A DNA stretch of 6,843 bases from an uncultured Elusimicrobiales bacterium (GCA_934644855.1 CAKUDJ010000044.1:1-6843); one strand, 5' to 3'. Positions 1 through 5,667 are shown, numbered from the stretch's first letter. Notes: generated by a model from the sequence alone, not told the origin. Numbers and translations are program-made.

Positions 1-327
1 GGCAAAGTGACCACGTTTTTTATGCACGAAAACCGGGACATTAAAAAATTAATTCCGCAAGTGCTTAAAAAACTGACGGACACCGTGTATTTAACCATTG
101 ACGTGGACGGCTTTGACCCGTCGGTCATTCCGGCCACGGGCACGCCGCAACCCGGCGGTTTTATGTGGTATGAAGCGCTGGACTTGTTCCGCGAAGTCAT
201 TAAGCATAAAAAAGTGGTGGCGGTGGACGTAGTGGAAGCCTGCCAACGCAAAGCGGATGTGATTACGGAATTTAACGTATCCAAATTAATCTACCGGTTA
301 ATGGGATATTTAGCCGTAAAGAAATAA
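1..327 (+). CDS. Agmatinase/arginase-family ureohydrolase, C-terminal part (5' end outside window)
   Basis: This is the last 108 codons of a ureohydrolase, open at the left edge and ending in TAA at 325-327. The family hydrolyses a guanidino compound (agmatine, arginine or similar) to urea and an amine at a two-manganese centre in the cytoplasm. The diagnostic stretch is TIDVDGFDPSVIPATGTPQP at about residues 32-51 of the fragment. Its DVD aspartates (34 and 36) match the metal ligands, and the TGTPQPGG turn is typical of the family. Further on, AVDVVEACQ supplies the conserved glutamate (residue 79), followed by the usual C-terminal helix (FNVSKLIYRLMGYL). The tail resembles agmatinases (SpeB type) more than arginases, but substrate specificity lies mostly in the missing N-terminal part. 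The GTG at position 7 is an internal codon, not the start. A strong terminator follows directly, so this gene ends its transcript. Confidence 0.9.
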   Translation, partial: GKVTTFFMHENRDIKKLIPQVLKKLTDTVYLTIDVDGFDPSVIPATGTPQPGGFMWYEALDLFREVIKHKKVVAVDVVEACQRKADVITEFNVSKLIYRLMGYLAVKK

Positions 328-330
328 TTT

Positions 331-357
331 AAGCCCGCTCTTAAGAGCGGGCTTTTT
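331..357 (+). terminator. Intrinsic terminator of the ureohydrolase gene
   Basis: A perfect inverted repeat, AAGCCCGCTCTT at 331-342 and AAGAGCGGGCTT at 343-354, overlaps a run of five T at 353-357. In RNA this is a GC-rich stem (GCCCGCTC/GAGCGGGC) with a TTAA loop. It starts three bases after the stop codon. Few A residues precede it, so it should act mainly on plus-strand transcripts. Confidence 0.92.
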
Positions 358-385
358 ATGGGTTTTATATCTGCGCCGTAATGAC

Positions 386-424
386 AAAAACCGCCTGGCT
401 CTTTTTCCACCCGGGCGGTTTTTT
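386..424. terminator. Second, probably bidirectional hairpin terminator
   Basis: The arm at 386-398 (AAAAACCGCCTGG) pairs with 411-423 (CCGGGCGGTTTTT) over 13 positions with one G.U pair; the loop is 399-410. The A-run on the left and T-run on the right give a U-tract in both transcription directions. It lies between two convergent genes. It could back up the plus-strand terminator at 331-357 and catch minus-strand read-through past 433-461. Confidence 0.75.
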
Positions 425-432
425 ATCCCACC

Positions 433-461
433 AAAAAGGGGCCTGCCCGAAAGCAAGCCCC
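433..461 (-). terminator. Intrinsic terminator of the beta-barrel gene on the minus strand
   Basis: Read on the minus strand, GGGGCTTGC (461-453) pairs with GCAGGCCCC (446-438) through nine pairs with one T.G wobble. The six-base loop is 452-447, and five T follow (437-433). It begins 22 bases after the stop codon of the minus-strand beta-barrel gene and is placed to end that transcript. Confidence 0.88.
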
Positions 462-483
462 ACAACAACCAATAATTAATTTT

Positions 484-1131
484 TTAGAAGTAGAAACGGC
501 CGGTCACCGCACCGCTAAAGCCGGAACGGTCCACCATGGTTTCTCCGCCTTTTTTAATTTTGGCGCTAAAGTTATATTTTGCTTCCAAGCCGAGCGCAAA
601 CAGTTTGCAAAATCTGTATTCCGCACCCGCCATGATATGCGGGGTCACCTTGGTTTTGCTGACTTTTTCACTCGTACCGAAGCCCTCGCTTTTTAATTCC
701 GTGCGGTACCAAGAAATCCCCGCCCCTACAAAAGGGCTCCAGTTTTTTAGTCCGTTATCTCTTTTATAATATACCGTTAAAGGGACGGCAAAGGAGTTGT
801 CTTTCACTTCCAACGAGCCGGACCCTGCGGGGTCAGACAATTCCAATTTGTTTTCTCCAAAAATATCCAACCCTGCTTTTACGCCCAACTTATTGGAGTT
901 GTCATTCAAATCAAACTCATACAATGCTTCTAAACCAAACACGCCGAGGTTTTTTTCCATGTCCGAGTTTAGCCCGTAAAAGGAACCAAAATCTCTCGCG
1001 TGCTTTATGGCCTCGGGGTTGTTTTCGGCAATGCCTAACTTAACACCCAAACCCCAATTATCCGCCTGGGCGGCCGTGGGGAATACACAAACTAATCCCA
1101 ACAATACAGCTAATACTGCAATGTATTTCAT
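484..1131 (-). CDS. Small outer-membrane beta-barrel protein
   Basis: This 215-residue exported protein is predicted to form a small barrel in the outer membrane; its role is not known. Residues 1-23 are a typical Sec signal peptide: a lysine, a hydrophobic core and AQA before Asp24. The mature part alternates polar and hydrophobic residues in short strands (WGLGVKLGI, NLGVFGLEALYEF, FAVPLTVYYKR, PFVGAGISWYRTEL, PHIMAGAEYRF, ALGLEAKYNF). It ends in GAVTGRFYF, with a terminal aromatic residue like those recognised by the outer-membrane assembly machinery. The glycine-rich turns resemble the OmpA-like/OMP_b-brl barrels. The start is supported by AAGGAG at 1143-1138, six bases upstream. The gene lies 51 bases behind the ankyrin lipoprotein gene on the same strand and is followed by a clear terminator. 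The barrel fold is well supported; transport or adhesion roles would be guesses. Confidence 0.85.
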   Translation of the reverse strand: MKYIAVLAVLLGLVCVFPTAAQADNWGLGVKLGIAENNPEAIKHARDFGSFYGLNSDMEKNLGVFGLEALYEFDLNDNSNKLGVKAGLDIFGENKLELSDPAGSGSLEVKDNSFAVPLTVYYKRDNGLKNWSPFVGAGISWYRTELKSEGFGTSEKVSKTKVTPHIMAGAEYRFCKLFALGLEAKYNFSAKIKKGGETMVDRSGFSGAVTGRFYF

Positions 1132-1181
1132 AGTACGCTCCTTGTTTTTATTTTTAACAAAACAATTCCTGTTTTTAACAT

Positions 1182-1187
1182 ATTATA
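1182..1187 (-). promoter_or_regulatory. Candidate -10 box for the beta-barrel gene, overlapping the upstream stop codon
   Basis: A perfect TATAAT lies on the minus strand at 1187-1182 and contains the TAA stop (1185-1183) of the ankyrin lipoprotein gene. A start about seven bases downstream would leave a leader of roughly 40 bases before the barrel ATG. No TTGACA-like -35 is found at the usual distance (CACCAC at 1210-1205 with a 17-base spacer), so the call is tentative. Co-transcription from the ankyrin gene is an alternative, as no terminator separates the two. Confidence 0.4.
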
Positions 1188-2088
1188 ATTGGGGACACGG
1201 GACCGTGGTGCCGTCACTCTTGCGGATGCGGCATTGGCCGGCCCCGCTGCGTGCACGCGCCGCCGCGCGTTTGCGGGCCAAAACCGCCGCATAATGCTCC
1301 GCCCGCTTGCGTTCTTCCTCCCGCATTAATTGATTGGCAACATCACTCCAACCGGCCTTCATGGCGTAATAAGCGGCCGTATAGCCCGCGGAATCCCGCC
1401 GGGCAGGGTCCGCCCCCAATAACATTAAACTGGCCGTTAGTTTTTCGTTTCCGGCTTGAATGGCGGAAATCAGCGGGGGCGTATCCGCACCGCCGCACCC
1501 GTTTACAGGCAGAATATTGCGGATAAGCAACGAATCCACCACCATTTGGTTGGTGCTCTGCAACGCCGCCGGCCAAAAACATTGTTTGGCAAAATCGGGT
1601 TGGGTTTCCGCCACGGCTAATAATTCTTCCACCACCCGTTCATACGGGCTATGGGAAATAGCCTCGTTTAAGGCTTGATAAATGAGCTCGGCAGGGGCAT
1701 CCCCCGGCAACATAAAACGCATAATTTCCGGGGTCATTCTGGCGGATTCTTCCACCCACAACGGGTGGCCGTCCGCCTGTTCTTCGTTGCGGTCTGCCCC
1801 GTTTTGTAATAAAAAAGCCACGCTGCGTGAATTTCCGGCTTTAATGGCTACCAAAAGCGGGGTTTCCCCTTGGGCATTGCGGGCGTTGGGGCTGACCCCT
1901 TGCTCCAACAGTACTTTTATCCAGGATATATTCCCGGTGGCGGCCGCTTCGTGTATGGTGGTGGTATGAACCACAACGTCCTGTTGGGTTTGGGCAGCAC
2001 GGCGCTGTTTGGCTTTGGATTTTTTACATCCGCCCGCCAAACAGATACATACTGCCAAAAATAAAACCAAAAGTGTTTGCCTTTTCAT
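1183..2088 (-). CDS. Ankyrin-repeat lipoprotein
   Basis: This 301-residue envelope lipoprotein probably acts as a protein-binding scaffold; its partner is unknown. The N-terminus is a lipoprotein signal (hydrophobic residues 5-18, then LAGGC with Cys21 as the lipidated residue), followed by a basic, Gln-rich linker (22-40). Two clear ankyrin repeats follow at about 44-72 (IHEAAATGNISWIKVLLEQG) and 75-103 (ETPLLVAIKAGN to LLQNGADRN). Residues 106-200 keep the helical pattern but are degenerate. Two recognisable repeats return at about 203-231 (TPPLISAIQAGN to LLGADPARR) and 235-257. The C-terminus is a charged helix (EEERKRAEHYAAVLARKRAAARAR, about 257-280) and a short tail with Cys286 and Cys298. 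The start has only a weak Shine-Dalgarno (AGGT, six bases upstream) but is the one that yields the signal peptide. The lipobox position -3 is Ala rather than the commoner Leu. Confidence 0.85.
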   Translation of the reverse strand: MKRQTLLVLFLAVCICLAGGCKKSKAKQRRAAQTQQDVVVHTTTIHEAAATGNISWIKVLLEQGVSPNARNAQGETPLLVAIKAGNSRSVAFLLQNGADRNEEQADGHPLWVEESARMTPEIMRFMLPGDAPAELIYQALNEAISHSPYERVVEELLAVAETQPDFAKQCFWPAALQSTNQMVVDSLLIRNILPVNGCGGADTPPLISAIQAGNEKLTASLMLLGADPARRDSAGYTAAYYAMKAGWSDVANQLMREEERKRAEHYAAVLARKRAAARARSGAGQCRIRKSDGTTVPCPQL

Positions 2089-2105
2089 AAACAGACCTAA
2101 TTAAT

Positions 2106-2133
2106 ATTATCATACACGCCGCTTGTTTGCAAA
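2106..2133 (-). promoter_or_regulatory. Candidate sigma-70 promoter for the ankyrin lipoprotein gene
   Basis: On the minus strand, TTTGCA (2133-2128) is separated by 16 bases from GATAAT (2111-2106), which matches five of six bases of the -10 consensus. The predicted start lies about 11 bases before the gene's ATG at 2088, a short leader that still includes the weak AGGT site. A promoter is expected here because the TPR gene upstream ends in a terminator at 2186-2154. The -35 match is poor, and TAATAT at 2109-2104 is an alternative -10. Confidence 0.45.
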
Positions 2134-2153
2134 CGAAAATGGTACTTTTTATT

Positions 2154-2186
2154 AAAAACCGGGGCCCTATAAAAAAGGCTCCGGTT
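2154..2186 (-). terminator. Terminator at the end of the serS operon
   Basis: On the minus strand AACCGGAGCC (2186-2177) pairs with GGCCCCGGTT (2166-2157) with one internal A.C mismatch; five T (2158-2154) follow. It begins nine bases after the TPR gene stop codon. The mismatch weakens the stem slightly. On the plus strand the same position forms a G.U pair, but no T-run follows there, so the minus-strand reading is preferred. Confidence 0.75.
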
Positions 2187-2194
2187 AACTTATT

Positions 2195-3382
2195 TTATAA
2201 TGGGGGCAAGGGGCCCGGGTCTTGCCCGGCGGGCCGTTGGTACGGATTTTTTAAGAGGGATTTTGCCAAATCGTCAAAGCCCCATTTATCCTTAAACGAA
2301 AGCACATATTTATACTGTTTGACGGCCAAATCCCGCTCGCCTAAAACGTCGTACACTTCCCCCAGGCGCAGTTCGTTCCACAAACCCCACCGGCTGACGG
2401 CCTGCGCTTTTAAGGCTTCGCGGCCCTGTTCAAACAGTTGGCGCGCCTGTGCATATTCCCCGCGCGCCATGGCCGCCGTTCCCAACGCCGTATAGGCGCG
2501 GGAAATATAAATATCCTTATAAAAAGGGTCTTTGCCGATTAAGCCCAAAAATTCCTGCGCCTGCCGGGTGACGGCATCCAACTGCCCGGTTTCGTACAGG
2601 CAGATAATTTCCACATAGTGCATCAGCGGGTTTTTGGGGTATTTGGCCCGTAATTGGCGGATATATTCCAATGATTTTTCCGGCGCGTAATACTTGCCGC
2701 CGCGCACGTTTTGGATTTCAATTAAAATCAGTTTGGAACTGTCCGCCGTAAAAACGGCTTTTTCACGCGCCAAATTGAGCTGTTTTACGCCTTCGTCCGG
2801 GTCCCCTTTAATAGCCACTATTTTGGCTAAAATTTTAATCACCGCCGGCAACGTGCCCGCATAATACTGGTAAATGCCTAACCCGAAATACGCATCATAA
2901 TAAGTAGGGTCCAGGGCCAGGGATTTTTCCAAATTGGAAATGGCTTTCCTCCCCGCAAAATAAGCGGTAATCCAGTTGCGGTTGCGCATATTGAACATGG
3001 CCCGCAAGCCGTAAAGCGCGCCAATCCCCATATAACCGTTGGGGTCCTGCGGGTATTTTTTCAGCCAGCGTTTAATGCCGGATATGGAATCATCCAGTAT
3101 TTGTTCAAACACTTTTTGCTGTTTTTCGTCGCTTTTTTCAAACTCGTACTCATAGCGGGACCAGGCAATCATGGCGTTGCCGAAGTGCGCAAAGGGGTGG
3201 TCCGGGTAAGCGGCAAACACTTTTTGGATGTTTTGCTGGGCGACCGCAAAATCCAAACTGTAAACGCCGTTAATGCCCTCGCGCGCTTGGGCGTACACTT
3301 CCGGCGGGAGTTTAATTTCCGCAAAAATTGGCGTGGCCATACAAGCCCACGCCAATAAAAAACATACCAAACGCCGGAACAT
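2195..3382 (-). CDS. Exported TPR-repeat protein
   Basis: This 395-residue protein begins with a Sec signal peptide (residues 1-21, ending PIFA before Glu22) without a lipobox cysteine, so it is probably periplasmic. The rest is an all-helical solenoid of TPR-like units. Examples are about 43-76 (LDFAVAQQNIQKVFAAYPDH, then HFGNAMIAW), 142-176 (AGRKAISNLEKSLALDPTYY, then DAYFGLGIYQYY), 233-265, and 293-326 (SRAYTALGTAAMARGEYAQA, then RQLFEQG). A last unit follows at about 336-362 (NELRLGEVYDVLGERDLAVK). The tail is proline-rich (PAGQDPGPLPPL). TPRs mediate protein contacts; no catalytic motif is seen. Its ATG overlaps the serS stop codon by one base (TAATG), with GAGG 10 bases upstream, so translation is probably coupled to serS and the gene is last in the operon. 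The family-level call is firm, but the function is unknown. A periplasmic scaffold or regulator of envelope assembly is only an inference from the neighbours. Confidence 0.85.
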   Translation of the reverse strand: MFRRLVCFLLAWACMATPIFAEIKLPPEVYAQAREGINGVYSLDFAVAQQNIQKVFAAYPDHPFAHFGNAMIAWSRYEYEFEKSDEKQQKVFEQILDDSISGIKRWLKKYPQDPNGYMGIGALYGLRAMFNMRNRNWITAYFAGRKAISNLEKSLALDPTYYDAYFGLGIYQYYAGTLPAVIKILAKIVAIKGDPDEGVKQLNLAREKAVFTADSSKLILIEIQNVRGGKYYAPEKSLEYIRQLRAKYPKNPLMHYVEIICLYETGQLDAVTRQAQEFLGLIGKDPFYKDIYISRAYTALGTAAMARGEYAQARQLFEQGREALKAQAVSRWGLWNELRLGEVYDVLGERDLAVKQYKYVLSFKDKWGFDDLAKSLLKNPYQRPAGQDPGPLPPL

Positions 3383-4671
3383 TATTTTTTGGCCTCAATT
3401 TTGTCTTTGCCGAAATACGGGCGCAAAGCCGGCGGAATAATGACGGAACCGTCTTTTTGTTGGAAGTTTTCCAAAATGGCGGCAAACGTGCGGCCTACGG
3501 CCAAACCGCTGCCGTTTAAGGTGTGCACATATTCCAACTTGCCTTGGGCGTTTTTGAAGCGCATACCCATCCGGCGGGCCTGGAAGTCCAGGCAGTTGGA
3601 GCAGGAGGAAATTTCGCGGAAGCGGTTTTCGCTCGGCATCCACACTTCAATATCATACGTTTTGGCGGACGAAAACCCGATATCCCCGCTGCACAGTTCC
3701 ACCACATGGTACGGGATGCCCAGTTCCTTCAAAATTTCCTGCGCGTCGGACACCATAATTTCCAACATTTGGTAAGAATGTTCCGGCTTGGAAAGCATCA
3801 CCAGTTCCACTTTATCAAACTGGTGGTTGCGGATTAAGCCGCGGGTATCTTTGCCGTAAGTGCCGGATTCCTTGCGGAAGCACGGCGTATAGGCCGTTAA
3901 TTTAATAGGCAATTCCGCTTCCGCCACGACGCGGGTGCGGTTGAGGTTCGTGAGCGGGATTTCGGCTGTGGAAATTAAAAATTGTTTCGGTTCGCCCGTC
4001 AATTCATACATATCTTCGCGGAATTTGGGCAGTTGGCCGGTCCCCAGTAAAATATCTTCGTTTACAATAACGGGGGGCATAATTTCCTGGTAGCCTTTTT
4101 TGGCGTGCATATCCAACATAAAAGAGATAATCGCGCGTTCCAAGCGGGCGCCGTCCCCCTTAAACAAAGCAAAACGGCTGCCGGACAAGGCGGCCCCGGC
4201 GGCAAAATCCAAAATGCCCAAATTTTCGCCCACCGCCTGGTGGTCTAACGGCTTAAAATCAAAATGCGGCAGCGGAATGGTGCAGGGCAAGTATTCCGGG
4301 TTGTCCGCGTCCGAAACGCCCACCGGGATATGTTCGTTGGGAATGTTGGGAATAGAGAGCAGCGCCTCGTTAATTTGTTTTTTAAGGGGTTCCAGTTCCG
4401 CTTCTTTGGCGGCCATTTCTTCTTTTAATTTACCCACCGCGGCCATGGCTTCTTTGGCGGCTTCGTCGCCTTGTTCCTGCTTGATTTTGCCAATGCTTTT
4501 AGACATCTCGTTGCGTTTGGCGCGCAGTTCCTCCACCCGGGCCAATACCGTTTTGTATTGGTCATACCGGGCCAGTACGTCATCAATTTGGGCGGCCAGT
4601 TCCGGCTTTCTTAACGATAAGCGTTTTTTTACTTCTTCAGGGTTTGCAACGATATACTTAATGTCTAACAT
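3382..4671 (-). CDS. serS: Seryl-tRNA synthetase
   Basis: This cytoplasmic class II aminoacyl-tRNA synthetase, 429 residues and the usual bacterial length, attaches serine to tRNA-Ser (and tRNA-Sec where present). Residues 1-110 form the N-terminal tRNA-binding domain with its long antiparallel coiled coil (about 28-105, rich in Glu/Lys/Ala). Motif 1 is at about 177-200 (LERAIISFMLDMHAKKGYQE, then IMPP). The serine-site TAEIPL is at 235-240. Motif 2 is at 265-290 (FRKESGTYGKDTRGLIRNHQ, then FDKVEL). REISSCSNCLDFQARR lies at 352-367. Motif 3 is at 386-402 (NGSGLAVGRTFAAILEN), with the ATP-binding arginine. Nothing essential is missing. GAGG (4681-4678) is six bases before the ATG and directly follows the stop codon of the upstream 84-residue gene. 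The genes around serS are envelope genes, an unusual setting for a housekeeping enzyme. No T-box leader is present, so it is probably expressed from the operon promoter near 5614. Confidence 0.98.
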   Translation of the reverse strand: MLDIKYIVANPEEVKKRLSLRKPELAAQIDDVLARYDQYKTVLARVEELRAKRNEMSKSIGKIKQEQGDEAAKEAMAAVGKLKEEMAAKEAELEPLKKQINEALLSIPNIPNEHIPVGVSDADNPEYLPCTIPLPHFDFKPLDHQAVGENLGILDFAAGAALSGSRFALFKGDGARLERAIISFMLDMHAKKGYQEIMPPVIVNEDILLGTGQLPKFREDMYELTGEPKQFLISTAEIPLTNLNRTRVVAEAELPIKLTAYTPCFRKESGTYGKDTRGLIRNHQFDKVELVMLSKPEHSYQMLEIMVSDAQEILKELGIPYHVVELCSGDIGFSSAKTYDIEVWMPSENRFREISSCSNCLDFQARRMGMRFKNAQGKLEYVHTLNGSGLAVGRTFAAILENFQQKDGSVIIPPALRPYFGKDKIEAKK

Positions 4672-4677
4672 AGATTA

Positions 4678-4681
4678 CCTC
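4678..4681 (-). promoter_or_regulatory. serS ribosome binding site placed against the upstream stop codon
   Basis: On the minus strand the sequence reads TAAGAGGTAATCTATG. The TAA stop of the 84-residue gene is followed at once by GAGG and, after six bases, by the serS ATG. Ribosomes ending the small protein release right at the serS initiation site, which favours coupled translation. Confidence 0.75.
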
Positions 4682-4936
4682 TTATTCTTGTTCCAGTTGA
4701 ATTAAATACGGCTCCGGGAAATACGGGCGGTACGGTTTTAAGTTGCGCGAGGCGTATTCCACCCCCAACGAAACCAACAACCGCGCGCTGACGGGCGCCA
4801 CCGAACTTTGCGCCGCCACCAGGGCCGCCACCGTTAATACCGCTAAAACGGTGAGCGTCTTAAAAAAAATAAAAATGGCCTTTATGCACAATCGGGCGGA
4901 TGCGTCCGCCAGGCCGTATTGCCGCCGGTTCATCAT
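4682..4936 (-). CDS. Small single-span membrane protein, unrecognised
   Basis: This 84-residue protein is not one I recognise. It has a basic N-terminus (MMNRRQ to RLCIK), one hydrophobic segment at about residues 19-42 (IKAIFIFFKTLTVLAVLTVA, then ALVAA) and a 42-residue tail rich in Pro/Tyr, ending KPYRPYFPEPYLIQLEQE. Positive-inside topology predicts the tail in the periplasm. Alternatively VAA before Gln43 could be a signal-peptidase site. It is probably real because its ATG (4936-4934) overlaps the TGA of the CsgG-like gene in the classical ATGA manner and serS begins 10 bases after its stop, leaving no room for promoters. There is no clear Shine-Dalgarno; a second ATG at 4933-4931 is in the same frame and could also be used. 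Translation is likely coupled to the gene before it. By position it may assist the CsgG-like lipoprotein or TPR protein, but this is inference. Confidence 0.7.
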   Translation of the reverse strand: MMNRRQYGLADASARLCIKAIFIFFKTLTVLAVLTVAALVAAQSSVAPVSARLLVSLGVEYASRNLKPYRPYFPEPYLIQLEQE

Positions 4937-5607
4937 TTTTGTAATTTAGCCAGTTCCTTGGTAAAACTTTTTACAAGCCCCCGCGCCACATAATCCGCGG
5001 CGGATAAAGCGCTGGAGCTTTCCGCATCATCCGAGCCTATCCAAACCACTTCGCCGGTTTGCACGTCCACCAGTTTGGCGATAATGCCCACTTGCGCATT
5101 AATGGTGTATGCCTGCGGGGCCGTTTGGCTGGAGTGCGATACTTGCGTGCCCACCTGGCGCGTATAAGCGGCATAAGAGCCGTCCGGCATTTGCATTACG
5201 TCTTGCTTATATACGGGGCGGCTTTCCGTGTGGCGGGAGGAAACAAGCATCAGCTCTTTACGGGTAGGCGTGTAGGAGGTCACTTCCCCCAACAGCAGTA
5301 CATCCACCCCCAAAATCTGCCCGATTTGACGGGTGGTTTCCGGCGATAAATAGCCGGATACCGCAATATTGTGTTCCTTGAGTACACTTTCCAACTGGGC
5401 GCGCTCCACCACCTTAAACCCGGCGTTAATTAAATATTTGGCAAACAGGTTTTCCACCCCTTGCATGGAGGACCAACTGCTCTCAAACGCCATAACCCCA
5501 ATGCGGTTCATTTGGGTAAAGTTATAAGAGCGGCTAATCACCGTGCGCGGAGTGCACCCGCAAGCCACCAGGCAAAAAGCTAAGAAACACAAACAAAAAT
5601 TCCTCAT
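4933..5607 (-). CDS. CsgG-like outer-membrane lipoprotein
   Basis: This 224-residue lipoprotein has signal residues 1-15 and lipobox LVAC with Cys16 lipidated. Residues 34-110 match the CsgG/LpoB/FlgO-type fold: NRIGVMAFES, then FKVVERAQLESVLKEHNI, YLSPETTRQIGQILGVDVLL and LGEVTSY. The VVER...L..VL.E and LG.D.LL.G.V pattern is typical of CsgG. A polar, Ser/Tyr/Gln-rich insert (about 112-168) sits where CsgG has membrane-spanning hairpins. The fold resumes with VGIIAKLVDVQTGEVVWIG (173-191) and a C-terminal helix (202-223). CsgG forms the curli secretion pore, and LpoB activates a peptidoglycan synthase. No curli or synthase genes are visible, so the exact role is open. The start at 5607 is chosen because it opens the lipoprotein signal; upstream frame to 5715 would run into the divergent phosphatase gene. 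The start lacks a good Shine-Dalgarno and lies about seven bases from a TATAAT. It is first in the operon with the 84-residue gene, serS and the TPR gene. Confidence 0.85.
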   Translation of the reverse strand: MRNFCLCFLAFCLVACGCTPRTVISRSYNFTQMNRIGVMAFESSWSSMQGVENLFAKYLINAGFKVVERAQLESVLKEHNIAVSGYLSPETTRQIGQILGVDVLLLGEVTSYTPTRKELMLVSSRHTESRPVYKQDVMQMPDGSYAAYTRQVGTQVSHSSQTAPQAYTINAQVGIIAKLVDVQTGEVVWIGSDDAESSSALSAADYVARGLVKSFTKELAKLQK

Positions 5608-5613
5608 ATCTTC

Positions 5614-5619
5614 ATTATA
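5614..5619 (-). promoter_or_regulatory. Candidate -10 box of the lipoprotein-serS operon
   Basis: A perfect TATAAT lies on the minus strand (5619-5614), only six bases before the lipoprotein ATG at 5607. The expected transcription start therefore falls at or next to the A of ATG, implying a leaderless or nearly leaderless mRNA. No consensus -35 exists at the 17-base distance (CCTGCG at 5642-5637); that position overlaps the GC-rich dyad at 5627-5640. Confidence 0.55.
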
Positions 5620-5626
5620 TAATTTT

Positions 5627-5640
5627 TGCGCCGGGGCGCA
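5627..5640. promoter_or_regulatory. GC-rich dyad between divergent promoters, possible operator
   Basis: TGCGCC-GG-GGCGCA is a perfect 6+6 inverted repeat in otherwise AT-rich DNA. It lies between the two divergent TATAAT boxes and covers the expected -35 position of the rightward promoter (about 5630-5635) and the edge of that of the leftward one (about 5637-5642). A regulator bound here could affect both transcripts. The repeat is short and could arise by chance. Confidence 0.35.
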
Positions 5641-5652
5641 GGAAAAGAAAAG

Positions 5653-5658
5653 TATAAT
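5653..5658 (+). promoter_or_regulatory. Candidate -10 box of the KdsC-like phosphatase gene
   Basis: A perfect TATAAT lies 21 bases before the phosphatase ATG. The predicted start at about 5665 leaves a leader of about 15 bases holding AAGGAG. The -35 position (about 5630-5635, GCCGGG) does not match TTGACA and no extended -10 is present, so the promoter may be weak or activator-dependent. Confidence 0.55.
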
Positions 5659-5667
5659 ATGTATATG

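Noticed and set aside
381..479. 32-codon plus-strand frame (starts MTKTAWLFFHPGG)
   Set aside because: It runs straight through two terminator hairpins, has no Shine-Dalgarno, and its composition is explained by the hairpin sequence.
2157..2186. Plus-strand reading of the hairpin as a terminator
   Set aside because: The stem pairs slightly better on the plus strand (G.U instead of A.C), but no T-run follows and no plus-strand gene ends there.
4672..4681. T-box riboswitch or own leader for serS
   Set aside because: Only 10 bases separate serS from the upstream gene, so there is no room for a T-box or any structured leader.
4100..4705. 201-codon plus-strand open frame opposite serS
   Set aside because: It is antisense to the unmistakable serS coding sequence, has low-complexity Ser/Ala-rich composition and no recognisable domain. 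The same holds for the other long frames opposite genes (for example 1682-1969, 3389-3775, 5988-6254).
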